A DNA stretch of 13,522 nucleotides from Candidatus Bathyarchaeota archaeon (lineage in GTDB: Archaea; Thermoproteota; Bathyarchaeia; TCS64). This document shows positions 1 to 5,639 of this stretch, piece by piece. The position numbers and the translations under genes were made by a program. Numbering within the stretch: position 1 is the stretch's first letter; the number at the start of each line of letters is the position of its first letter. The stretch covers positions 1-13,522 of the forward strand of contig WJJC01000215.1 in NCBI GenBank assembly GCA_014729945.1. The letters are read 5' to 3'. The notes beneath the pieces were generated by a model. The model ran no database searches. It was not told where the DNA came from and saw nothing but the letters and a program-made list of their open reading frames with translations.

Positions 1-1
1 A

Positions 2-88
2 TTAACAGGAGAGGTTGAGCTTGACGGAACTTTTAGTCAAAGTCAAGAGCTCTGTAAACTACAGGTAATGATAGGTAAAACCGATTAG
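2..88 (+). CDS. C-terminal end of an unidentified protein (partial)
   Basis: An open frame enters from the left edge and ends at TAG after 28 codons. The residues (starting LTGEVELDGT, ending VMIGKTD) have the mixed polar and beta-strand character of a folded protein end. There is too little to assign a family. It would be the last piece of a plus-strand gene that converges on the AbiE operon. It could also be chance, as 28 open codons are weak evidence. Confidence 0.4.
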   Translation, partial: LTGEVELDGTFSQSQELCKLQVMIGKTD

Positions 89-204
89 CACTCAAAAACC
101 ATATTAACTTTTGTATGAAAAATATAGCTCCTCTACTATTATTACATCTGGATTCTCAACGCATGATACGAAAGGCGGTTTCGAGTTATACATCAATCGT
201 ATTA

Positions 205-225
205 CTCGATTTACTGTCAATCGAG
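205..225. repeat. Perfect 7-bp inverted repeat
   Basis: CTCGATT (205-211) and AATCGAG (219-225) are exact inverse complements around a 7-base loop. It could be an operator or a transcript hairpin. No flanking gene on this side clearly uses it. Confidence 0.4.
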
Positions 226-424
226 GGTGGAGTCCTTATATATTATTATATAAATAACAATTCAACACAAATCAGCGACTCACTCCTTTCCTCGATATCC
301 CTTGACTCTGCAAGATTAGATGAAGAAAACCCTACTGCCTACATAGTTTTTTTGTATTAGTTTGCCTTGCCATGTTCTAGGTGTTAGCTTCCCCTTAGCT
401 GGTTTACCTCATGTGTATTATAGG

Positions 425-449
425 CTTCTACCAGTATGGTGAATAGAAG
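425..449 (-). terminator. Hairpin at the 3' end of the AbiE operon
   Basis: CTTCTA (425-430) pairs with TAGAAG (444-449), and CCA (431-433) with TGG (437-439) extends the stem across a small bulge. It lies 16 bases past the toxin stop codon on the minus strand. No T-tract follows, so it may be a 3'-end stabilising hairpin rather than a true terminator. Confidence 0.25.
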
Positions 450-464
450 GTAGATGTTGAATGT

Positions 465-1394
465 TTATTGTTTTTGTTGGGCTCTTAGTATTCCCGGGTG
501 TTGTTGGATTTCAGGGTTTATTTGATTTGTTTCTAATAGTTCTGGTTTGAATTGTCTTTTTTTGTAAAAGATTTGTATGCATTGTTTTTCGTTTTCCGTT
601 AAGGAGTCTATTATTTTGCTTGTGTAACGTGTTACTTTTTGTCTTATGTTTTTGATGTTTGGTTTACTTGTCTGTATTGATACTGTTCGGATTCTGTCAT
701 CGTAAGGAATTCTGCCGATTATTTGAATTGGATCTATCTCGGTAATGGGTTGTTTAAGGCTCATCAAGCTTTCAATTATCACACATTTTCGTATTGTGTC
801 TTGGTCAGTACTTGTCTCCGAGATTGAAGCTACATCGTAGAGGTCTCGTGGTGTTGCTCTGTCGAGCATTGTTATTATTTTGTTTGCGTAGATTTCCTCT
901 GTTTGTGGTGTTTTTACCTTGAACCTTGTTTCTTTGCCAATGTGTATAAAGTCATGGTAGGCGTCGTCTGTGAGTATTGGCATGCGTTTCATGTATCCTG
1001 TTTCTATTTTGAATGAATCCTGTATGTTTTGGTGGTTTGTGTATTCAATAATGAACCTGCAAAGTGGATAGGATGCGTCTATCTTGACGGCAGTGTCATT
1101 GTAGCCTTGCGATGCTAGTATTCGTTTGATGTTTTCATCTATCTCTGATCTGATATCGCCCCAGTCAGTTTCCTCGCCTTGGTGTCTGTAGTTATAGTCT
1201 ATGTCTACGCTTAGGCGTTGTATTTCGGGGAAGTGTATATAGTTTAGCGCTGTGCCTCCGTAGAGTGATAGGTGTTCTCCTAGGAAGGGTATCTGTGTTA
1301 TTCTTTCTAGGGTGTCGCTGATTCTGCACACTTTTTCTAGCTGAACTGGGTCATAGGGATATACTGATTGTAGGTATCGGTAGTCGTAGCTCAT
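465..1394 (-). CDS. AbiEii-type nucleotidyltransferase toxin
   Basis: Predicted toxin of a type IV (AbiE) toxin-antitoxin or phage-defence pair. AbiEii-family proteins are DNA polymerase beta-like nucleotidyltransferases, and some characterised relatives (MenT) block translation by adding nucleotides to tRNA. Seen here: the active-site motif GGTALN (residues 46-51), followed by SVDID (62-66) with the two metal-binding aspartates, and a downstream EEIYANKI (167-174) with RATPRDLYD (179-187), the usual AbiEii helix motif. The 309-residue length fits the family. The start ATG lies one base after the TAA of the upstream regulator (TAAGATG), so the two are translationally coupled. All key residues look intact, so the toxin is probably active. 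The target cannot be read from sequence. Confidence 0.85.
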   Translation of the reverse strand: MSYDYRYLQSVYPYDPVQLEKVCRISDTLERITQIPFLGEHLSLYGGTALNYIHFPEIQRLSVDIDYNYRHQGEETDWGDIRSEIDENIKRILASQGYNDTAVKIDASYPLCRFIIEYTNHQNIQDSFKIETGYMKRMPILTDDAYHDFIHIGKETRFKVKTPQTEEIYANKIITMLDRATPRDLYDVASISETSTDQDTIRKCVIIESLMSLKQPITEIDPIQIIGRIPYDDRIRTVSIQTSKPNIKNIRQKVTRYTSKIIDSLTENEKQCIQIFYKKRQFKPELLETNQINPEIQQHPGILRAQQKQ

Positions 1395-1395
1395 C

Positions 1396-2205
1396 TTAGA
1401 TGCCTCTTAGATATTCGGGGAATTCCGGTGAAACATACAGTAACCATTGTTTATTGAGTGGTCCTGGTTTGTCTCGCTCTAGGTACTCTGGTTGTCCATG
1501 AACCATTTTTTGGATTCTTTTGGTTACTTGTTCTGGTAGGTGTTTGTGGTATATGCTGTGTTGTTTGAGGAGCTGTAGGATGTACCCTGTTTTCCTGATG
1601 AGTATCTGGGTGTTCTTCTTCTCTAGTATCTCTGGTATCTGGGTGTATTCTACTCCGCCTAGTGTTTCTAGGCTTTTCAGCGTCTGCTCCCAACCACCAA
1701 CATTTTCTGGGTTTGCTAATAGTTCTACAAGTAGTCGTTCTTTGCCGCATACTTTGATCCGATGTCCTCTGTGGTTGATTGTTTGGATGTTTGTCGTTGT
1801 GTCTTGGGTGTAGATAGGGGTATATGTGATATTATTGTAGGTGAATTCTCTGAACCTGTTTTCCGGTGTTGTGCAGATGTGTGCCTGTGTTCTTATGCTG
1901 TAGGCTGAGCCATATAGGGTTAAGGCTGTGTGGTAACCTAGGTAGTATGGTGTTTTGATTTTTGATGCTACTATTACTGGATCTGTTACTGGTTTGTCCG
2001 TGATGGGGTCTATGGCGGTGTATAGTCCTCGTCTGATTCTGTCTAGTTTGTTTGCGTGTAGGAGCGGGTTGATGTATTTGATGTATACGTATTTTTCGTC
2101 TTTGTCTTGTAGTTGTTGGGTTATTTCTTTGTTGGTTGCTGTGTTTTGTCCTAGTACCCAGTTGTAGATGGTTGTCTGTGTGTTTTCTTTGCTGTTATTA
2201 TTCAT
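1396..2205 (-). CDS. AbiEi-type antitoxin / transcriptional regulator
   Basis: First gene of the AbiE operon. AbiEi proteins have an N-terminal winged helix that binds operator DNA and represses the operon, and a C-terminal domain that counters the toxin. Here residues about 10-65 look like the winged helix, with a basic LDRIRRGLY turn typical of the wing. The segment with YYLGYHTALTLYGSAY is the characteristic AbiEi core, where a conserved H precedes a region that reads like a degenerate nuclease-like fold. The C-terminal third is helical (residues about 165-260). The ATG is chosen because TATA and two operator palindromes sit immediately upstream. There is no strong Shine-Dalgarno, matching a near-leaderless message. 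Repression and de-repression would act through the flanking operators. Confidence 0.8.
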   Translation of the reverse strand: MNNNSKENTQTTIYNWVLGQNTATNKEITQQLQDKDEKYVYIKYINPLLHANKLDRIRRGLYTAIDPITDKPVTDPVIVASKIKTPYYLGYHTALTLYGSAYSIRTQAHICTTPENRFREFTYNNITYTPIYTQDTTTNIQTINHRGHRIKVCGKERLLVELLANPENVGGWEQTLKSLETLGGVEYTQIPEILEKKNTQILIRKTGYILQLLKQHSIYHKHLPEQVTKRIQKMVHGQPEYLERDKPGPLNKQWLLYVSPEFPEYLRGI

Positions 2206-2207
2206 AG

Positions 2208-2226
2208 TATGCCCTTTATTGGTATA
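2208..2226 (-). promoter_or_regulatory. Proximal operator of the AbiE operon
   Basis: TATGCC-N7-GGTATA: an imperfect palindrome (5 of 6 positions) beginning two bases upstream of the regulator start codon and overlapping the expected transcription start. Its right half, TTTATTGGTATATT, matches the distal copy at 13 of 14 bases. Binding of the AbiEi-like protein is inferred from family behaviour. Confidence 0.55.
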
Positions 2227-2236
2227 TTGTGTACGG

Positions 2237-2246
2237 TTTTATAAAT
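2237..2246 (-). promoter_or_regulatory. Archaeal TATA box of the AbiE operon
   Basis: The stretch reads TTATTTATAA on the minus strand and sits about 32-41 bases upstream of the start codon, giving a leader of roughly 10 bases. It lies between the two palindromic operators. Confidence 0.5.
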
Positions 2247-2270
2247 AATTATTTCATAGAATGCGCACAG

Positions 2271-2289
2271 TATACCGTTTAATGGTATA
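2271..2289 (-). promoter_or_regulatory. Distal operator of the AbiE operon
   Basis: TATACC-N7-GGTATA is a perfect 6-bp palindrome with the same 7-base spacer as the proximal site. Centre-to-centre distance is 63 bp, close to six helical turns, so two bound dimers would face the same side of the DNA with the TATA box between them. Confidence 0.55.
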
Positions 2290-2321
2290 TTAATAACAGA
2301 ATAAAAAAAAGATACAAACAC

Positions 2322-2347
2322 GATAGTTCAAAATCTACCGCCTCCGC
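2322..2347 (+). other. Possible tRNA 3'-end remnant (attachment-site scar)
   Basis: GATAG, then TTCAAAAT, then CTACC resembles a T-arm: four of five stem pairs form around a TTCAAAT-like loop carrying one extra A. It is followed by GCCTCCG, which resembles an acceptor 3' strand. It directly precedes the degenerate integrase, which is where archaeal integrative elements keep the tRNA part of their attachment site. No other tRNA parts are present, so this may be coincidence. Confidence 0.2.
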
Positions 2348-2355
2348 TTCTAGTA

Positions 2356-2374
2356 ATCTACTGCCATAGTAGAT
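2356..2374. repeat. Perfect 7-bp hairpin
   Basis: ATCTACT (2356-2362) and AGTAGAT (2368-2374) pair exactly around a 5-base loop. The left arm is part of an 11-base near-direct repeat, AATCTACCGCC (2332-2342) versus AATCTACTGCC (2355-2365). A second hairpin, CTGAGT/ACTCAG, lies at 2411-2427. Confidence 0.4.
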
Positions 2375-2418
2375 CAAGACACATTCAAGGCGCTTTGGAG
2401 CATCAAACTCCTGAGTAA

Positions 2419-2582
2419 AACACTCAGAAGACCTATTCTAAGCACCTGAATCGTTTGGCGCAGGACGTTGACCTAAATAAACCAGAACAAGTTGAGAATT
2501 TATATTCAATAATGACTGTAAGAACAAGACAAAGAACAATTACTTCATGGCATATGGGCAATATGTCCACGAAGTCTGTTAA
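2419..2582 (+). pseudogene. Degenerate N-terminal (core-binding) part of an archaeal tyrosine recombinase
   Basis: In one frame (2419-about 2502) the DNA encodes QKTYSKHLNRLAQDVDLNKP followed by EQVEN. This is the typical start of the SAM-like core-binding domain in archaeal integrases (pattern TYxKxLxxLAxxVDLxxPExVE). The homology then continues in the +1 frame (about 2502-2582) with NKTKNNYFMAYGQYVHEVC, again characteristic of the same domain, before a TAA. Upstream, a TAA at 2416 interrupts the frame. So there is one frameshift, a stop on each side, and no catalytic domain follows: this is a dead fragment. It indicates a past integration event next to the AbiE operon. Family assignment rests on motif resemblance, not a search. 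Confidence 0.6.
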
Positions 2583-2599
2583 TTCAATGCTATACCCAT

Positions 2600-2674
2600 T
2601 TAGGTAAAGCAATCAAATTACATTACCAATTTTAGTAAAGCATTTTTATTGGTTTACCTAATGTGGTAATGTAA
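2600..2674 (+). promoter_or_regulatory. Interleaved inverted repeats upstream of the 45-residue ORF
   Basis: TTAGGTAAA (2600-2608) is the inverse complement of TTTACCTAA (2653-2661), and TTACATTACCA (2618-2628) is the exact inverse complement of TGGTAATGTAA (2664-2674). The order A-B-A'-B' is interleaved. A related TTAGTAAA lies at 2632-2639, and a T-rich TATA-like stretch (2643-2650) sits inside. This density of half-sites is what one expects at an autoregulated promoter. Confidence 0.5.
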
Positions 2675-2685
2675 ATGGGGGATTT

Positions 2686-2692
2686 AGGTGGT
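2686..2692 (+). promoter_or_regulatory. Shine-Dalgarno site for the 45-residue ORF
   Basis: AGGTGGT matches the anti-SD complement (GGAGGTGAT) over AGGTG, with 9 bases to the ATG at 2700. It supports this start for an ORF otherwise too short to trust. Confidence 0.5.
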
Positions 2693-2699
2693 AAAAAGT

Positions 2700-2837
2700 A
2701 TGCCAGAGTGGTTAAAGAAAAATTATAACACATTATGGGATAAATATCAAAAAAATGAGTTTACATTTGAAGATGTTTCATTGTTTCTACTCTTCAACAA
2801 TAATCTAATAATTTCTGGGCTATTGTTACTTTCTTAG
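2700..2837 (+). CDS. 45-residue protein, possible truncated winged-helix regulator
   Basis: The ORF starts MPEWLKKNYNTLW and continues with a charged segment ending FTFEDV, then a hydrophobic tail ending in LLLLS and TAG. It has a good Shine-Dalgarno and a promoter region crowded with inverted repeats. The opening (MPEWL..., then FTFED) resembles the first helix-strand unit of small archaeal winged-helix domains attached to nucleotidyltransferase-type toxin-antitoxin genes, where roughly another 40 residues would complete the wing. If so, this is the surviving N-terminus of an antitoxin-like gene whose remainder is gone. That identification is tentative. Its 3' end lies 14 bases from the convergent minus-strand gene. 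Confidence 0.5.
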   Translation: MPEWLKKNYNTLWDKYQKNEFTFEDVSLFLLFNNNLIISGLLLLS

Positions 2838-2851
2838 GGACAGAACTTACA

Positions 2852-3403
2852 CTAATTTTTAACTAAATACTCGATTTCAGTTCGATAGCTAGTTATTACC
2901 TTTTCGAGAGTTGAAAAAAGCCAACTAACATTTAGGCTAAACTCATCACTAGATTTCAATTCAGAATCAAAAATACAAACAAAAACATACTCTCCTGAAG
3001 AACTACTTACAAAACTCAAAGTACCTCCGGTAGCTCTATCTTTTTCAATAATTTTATCTGAGGATTTGCCTTGTTGAAATTTAACAAATTCATCTTCTGA
3101 GAAAACCATCCTCTCAGGATTTTCATTTGATTTTATATGGAAATCAACATCTCTATCCTGAGCAACAGGCACAACCCAATAGATGTAAAACCTATCATCA
3201 ATAAGATCATACGAAATAGCACTACAATTCCAATCATTTTCAACTGTTACAGGATAATTAACATGAATCTCGCTCTCAAACCAAACCTCACGGATTTCAA
3301 GATAATAATCATCTACAGATACTTCAATAAGAGGTAACGATGAGACTATGATTACTGCTATACCAAAAAATGCTGAGATTAACAGTTTTTCATGCTTTTT
3401 CAT
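2852..3403 (-). CDS. Membrane-anchored exported protein of unknown function
   Basis: A 183-residue protein. Residues about 7-27 (LLISAFFGIAVIIVSSLPLI) form one hydrophobic helix, a signal anchor or uncleaved signal peptide. The remaining 155 residues are beta-rich and extracytoplasmic in character, with a GEYVFVCIF strand (about 138-146) reminiscent of GOLD-like or other beta-sandwich domains. Only two cysteines are seen outside the helix. I do not recognise the family. The start lacks a Shine-Dalgarno; an AT-rich TATA-like element at about 3424-3434 would give a leaderless transcript. Upstream (3468-3509) lies an element shared with the SpoIIM-like gene, suggesting common control. It ends in TAG and converges with the 45-residue ORF. 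Confidence 0.7.
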   Translation of the reverse strand: MKKHEKLLISAFFGIAVIIVSSLPLIEVSVDDYYLEIREVWFESEIHVNYPVTVENDWNCSAISYDLIDDRFYIYWVVPVAQDRDVDFHIKSNENPERMVFSEDEFVKFQQGKSSDKIIEKDRATGGTLSFVSSSSGEYVFVCIFDSELKSSDEFSLNVSWLFSTLEKVITSYRTEIEYLVKN

Positions 3404-3467
3404 TTCGGGTCATTAACTCATGTAAATTATAATCAAAGTGTACAAAAAGGTTCAGGAAAAAAGACTA

Positions 3468-3509
3468 TCATGTAACAGTGATATTGAATTTCCCGTAGTA
3501 TACCAAAGG
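3468..3509 (-). repeat. Shared upstream element, copy A
   Basis: 36 of 42 bases match copy B at 4249-4290 without gaps, including identical TCATGTAACA and TATTGAATTT blocks. It begins 65 bases upstream of the start of the anchored exported protein. TATTGAATTT occurs once more at 3520-3529. Confidence 0.65.
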
Positions 3510-3587
3510 ATTTTGGGGCTATTGAATTTGTCAGCAATGTTTCCTACTTAATTGATAGAAAAACTAGCTTTTTGTATGTGGTAAAAA

Positions 3588-3959
3588 TTATACATGAACT
3601 ATCATGAATGCTTCACGAAAAGCGGCGATTGCAAGAAGTATTATAGAGACTAAGATTGCTAGCCATTGTTGTGTTTTAAAAGCGGGGCGCTCTTCCTTTG
3701 GGATTGGTTTTGATTCTTGGGAAATACTGGCGCTTTTATTTACTGAGATAGTATCTATGGCTACTGCGAACAAGGAAGCTGCCATAAGTTCCCATAACCC
3801 ACTGCGTCTGAAAACATCTAGAGATACAGCCATTTTTATCTCCATTGGTATGTTAAATGAGTTGGTTCCCAATGTTACGGCGTACATTGTCATCCAGGTG
3901 ATAGGAACAAGATACCCATATGAGAAATAGTCTACCCGCAGAATATAGTTTCCCAGCAA
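3588..3959 (-). CDS. C-terminal part of a SpoIIM-like membrane protein (after an in-frame TAG)
   Basis: This frame is the direct continuation of the 73-codon frame at 3969-4190, separated only by a TAG (3969-3971) and three sense codons. Its first possible start is a TTG with no Shine-Dalgarno, so independent translation is unlikely. Hydrophobic segments occur at residues about 10-30, 55-72 and 98-118. A GTNSF motif follows the first. A polar, charged loop (about 73-95) precedes the last helix. Read through, the protein would be 200 residues with four to five helices, close to the SpoIIM/DUF95-like membrane proteins found in many archaea; that family name is tentative. The fragment looks well preserved, which suggests either a recent nonsense change, a read error, or decoding of the TAG. 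Confidence 0.6.
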   Translation of the reverse strand: MLGNYILRVDYFSYGYLVPITWMTMYAVTLGTNSFNIPMEIKMAVSLDVFRRSGLWELMAASLFAVAIDTISVNKSASISQESKPIPKEERPAFKTQQWLAILVSIILLAIAAFREAFMIVHV

Positions 3960-3968
3960 GATAAACGT

Positions 3969-4190
3969 CTAACCGATTAGGTTAAGACCGAATATTTGTC
4001 TGAATTCCTGACCCGCTGTTTCTGCTGCGGTTTCTCCCGCTAATCTACCTAGGATGCTTATGTTTCTTAGTATTCCCTCGGGGAGAAAATAGTAGGATAT
4101 TATCCAGGATGCAAAGAATATTACTAACCCTATTGAGTACAACCCGATAAATCTTAGTAATACATTATCGTTCCCAAGTAGTCGCTTCAT
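3969..4190 (-). CDS. N-terminal part of a SpoIIM-like membrane protein, ending at an in-frame TAG
   Basis: Seventy-three codons from ATG to TAG. Residues about 12-32 form a transmembrane helix, followed by SYYFLPEGILR, a turn typical of the start of SpoIIM-like proteins, and an amphipathic linker (GETAAETAGQEFRQIFGLN) leading into the next helix, which lies beyond the TAG in the same frame. A TATA-like TTTAAAAAT (minus strand, about 4220-4228) lies 30-38 bases upstream of the ATG. The repeat element copy B begins 59 bases upstream. The function is unknown; family members sit in the membrane and often neighbour ABC systems. Confidence 0.6.
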   Translation of the reverse strand: MKRLLGNDNVLLRFIGLYSIGLVIFFASWIISYYFLPEGILRNISILGRLAGETAAETAGQEFRQIFGLNLIG

Positions 4191-4248
4191 TTTCCGTGCA
4201 ACATATAGAAATAAGCTTGTTTAAAAATCTATCAAACTAAAAAATGTT

Positions 4249-4290
4249 TCATGTAACAAGTATATTGAATTTCTCGCAGTATAACAAAGG
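4249..4290 (-). repeat. Shared upstream element, copy B
   Basis: Partner of copy A at 3468-3509, in the same orientation and at nearly the same distance (59 bases) from a minus-strand start codon. The conserved blocks are TCATGTAACA, TATTGAATTT and CAGTATA/TAGTATA followed by CAAAGG. Confidence 0.65.
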
Positions 4291-4400
4291 GGTTCTGTGA
4301 ATATATGATTTGAGTTGATGTTAGGTTGATATTCTCAAAGGCATAAAATAATCAAGAAAAATAAATACACGTATATTCTCATACCGTAAATCTTTGGGTT

Positions 4401-4637
4401 ATGGAGCAAAATGAGGATAACATAAAAAACGTTTACATGATGGGTTATGTCAGCTTTTTCACTGATGTCAGCAGCGAGATGGTGTTCAGCATACTACCAG
4501 TCTACATTCTCAGCTTACCCGGAGACACATCAAACCTCTCCCTCCTAGACTATCTACTCTACCTTGCATTACCCCTTCTAATCATCCTATATGTACTAAG
4601 ATGGCTCTTCAGAAAACTATGGAGACGAAACAACTAG
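4401..4637 (+). CDS. MFS transporter remnant with a large internal deletion
   Basis: Seventy-eight residues. The start (NVYMMGYVSFFTDVSSEMVF, residues about 10-29) is a recognisable opening of major-facilitator transporters, in which a glycine, SFFTD and SSEM precede the first helix pair. After residue about 42 the sequence becomes a single hydrophobic helix (about 48-69) and a basic tail (RWLFRKLWRRNN) like the cytoplasmic C-terminus of such a carrier. Full-length members have about 400 residues and 12 helices, so roughly 320 residues appear to be missing without loss of frame. A TATA-like AAAATAAATA lies at about 4357-4366. It cannot work as a carrier in this form. It may be a pseudogene or a small two-helix membrane protein. 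Confidence 0.55.
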   Translation: MEQNEDNIKNVYMMGYVSFFTDVSSEMVFSILPVYILSLPGDTSNLSLLDYLLYLALPLLIILYVLRWLFRKLWRRNN

Positions 4638-4727
4638 CGACCTTTATGCCAGAGCTGCTAAATGAACAAGACAATAGAGACGACAATTGAATAAATATAT
4701 AATAAACATGTTTTGGTTACATGATGT

Positions 4728-5183
4728 CTATTCTTTAGTTAAGTATAGTAATATACCTGAAGTAACTGTAGTAAGAACATCAGGAACTATATTGAATAAC
4801 CTTACCCAGTATATCTCCCGGTAACTAAAATATAGGTATAGTAAAGGATTTGATACAATGGCGTTAATCAACATTGTGAAAACCAGTAAAAACAGCCCTA
4901 AAGTGAAAACAGTACCATTCTTCTTATACATTTTATAGTAGAACACTGTGAGATACAGTAAAAACGCGGAGTTAACGAGCATCAAAAAGAATTTTGTTTT
5001 AAAATACGTCTCAATAGCGTTACTTACATGGTTTAATTCATCCGGAGATAATTCATCTAATTGCGTTCCTTCACCCCCAATAAAGGGAAAATCAAGGAAA
5101 TTTGGAATATCTACTACAAACACGGATAAAATAACAGCTAACACGATTACAAAAATAATACCTTTAACACGTCGATTATTCAT
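4728..5183 (-). CDS. Four-helix membrane protein paired with a winged-helix regulator
   Basis: A 151-residue integral membrane protein with helices at about residues 8-28, 63-83, 91-112 and 120-148. The first loop (about 29-62) is acidic and would face outside. It starts 10 bases after the stop of the winged-helix regulator and is surely co-transcribed. Archaea, notably haloarchaea, often pair an ArsR-like regulator with a small multi-helix protein (for example DUF7521-type). This gene fits that arrangement, though membership is not shown. Together the two probably sense membrane state and control the divergent ABC operon; the sensing role is inference. Confidence 0.7.
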   Translation of the reverse strand: MNNRRVKGIIFVIVLAVILSVFVVDIPNFLDFPFIGGEGTQLDELSPDELNHVSNAIETYFKTKFFLMLVNSAFLLYLTVFYYKMYKKNGTVFTLGLFLLVFTMLINAIVSNPLLYLYFSYREIYWVRLFNIVPDVLTTVTSGILLYLTKE

Positions 5184-5193
5184 CTGACTCAGT

Positions 5194-5514
5194 TTAATCC
5201 TCTCCCTTATTCAAAGTTTTTCCAATTTCACCCAAAATATCACCGAAATCACCCCAATTATCCCTTAAAGCCTCAGATAGAAAATACATTACACCATATT
5301 TTTCTCCAACTGAAACAATCAAATCATGTTCCTCTAAGACTTCAAGATGATGCCTAATCGTTCTATAATGAAGACCAAGTGTATTACTAAGCTGATTCGC
5401 ATTCATCGGCTCATCTCTAATAACAAGTAATATTCGAGCTCTATTATCTCCCCCACGAGTACCAGCAATAAGCCACTGTAAAGTATGTCTTAGAAGGGGA
5501 TCACGTGGACTCAT
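5194..5514 (-). CDS. ArsR/MarR-like winged-helix transcriptional regulator
   Basis: A 106-residue DNA-binding protein. Residues about 25-85 form a winged helix: a first helix (ARILLVIRD), a helix-turn-helix with ANQLSNTLGLHYRTIRHHLE as turn and recognition helix, then the wing (GEKYGVMYFLSE). No metal-binding cysteine cluster is visible, so it is unlikely to be a metal sensor. The N-terminus (SPRDPLLRHTLQWLIAGTRG) is the usual lead-in for archaeal members. The gene is first in an operon with the membrane protein and divergent from the ABC operon; the 125-base gap holds promoters of both. Control of that operon and of itself is a reasonable inference. Confidence 0.8.
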   Translation of the reverse strand: MSPRDPLLRHTLQWLIAGTRGGDNRARILLVIRDEPMNANQLSNTLGLHYRTIRHHLEVLEEHDLIVSVGEKYGVMYFLSEALRDNWGDFGDILGEIGKTLNKGED

Positions 5515-5577
5515 AATAGAATATCATCTATTATCTACCTATTTACAACCCTTCCTCTAATTAGAATTATGATCAAA

Positions 5578-5596
5578 TTTCGGCATGAATTCGAAA
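5578..5596. promoter_or_regulatory. Possible operator upstream of the ABC operon
   Basis: TTTCG (5578-5582) and CGAAA (5592-5596) are inverse complements around 9 bases, lying directly upstream of the ABC operon TATA box. It is a candidate site for the divergent winged-helix regulator, though short palindromes occur by chance. Confidence 0.3.
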
Positions 5597-5601
5597 AACC
5601 G

Positions 5602-5609
5602 TTTATAAA
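5602..5609 (+). promoter_or_regulatory. Archaeal TATA box of the ABC operon
   Basis: TTTATAAA preceded by an A-rich BRE-like stretch (GAAAAACC). It lies 31-38 bases before the ATG at 5640, so the message would have a leader of only about 8-12 bases. No Shine-Dalgarno is present, consistent with near-leaderless initiation. Confidence 0.65.
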
Positions 5610-5639
5610 GAGTATTCAGGTTCCATCCTTGAAACAAAT

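Larger units (their letters stand above)
89..464. other. AT-rich intergenic region between convergent genes
   Basis: I see no convincing gene here. An 81-codon frame (115-360) is open, but its composition is low-complexity and it contains a TATA-rich stretch (about 235-258), so I regard it as noncoding. The region contains a perfect 7-bp hairpin at 205-225 and a stem near 425-449 that lies just past the stop of the toxin gene. Confidence 0.5.

Noticed and set aside
115..360. 81-codon open frame
   Set aside because: No domain-like pattern, Leu/Ile/Ser/Tyr-rich from AT-rich DNA, contains TATA-like runs and a hairpin, and lacks a Shine-Dalgarno.
2205..2850. CRISPR-like array, because of many short repeats
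   Set aside because: Repeats are inverted, of different sequences and lengths, with no regular spacer pattern and no cas genes.
3957..3971. Genome-wide use of TAG as a sense codon
   Set aside because: The 45-residue ORF, the anchored exported protein, the four-helix protein and the peptidase tail all end in TAG with no meaningful extension after it.
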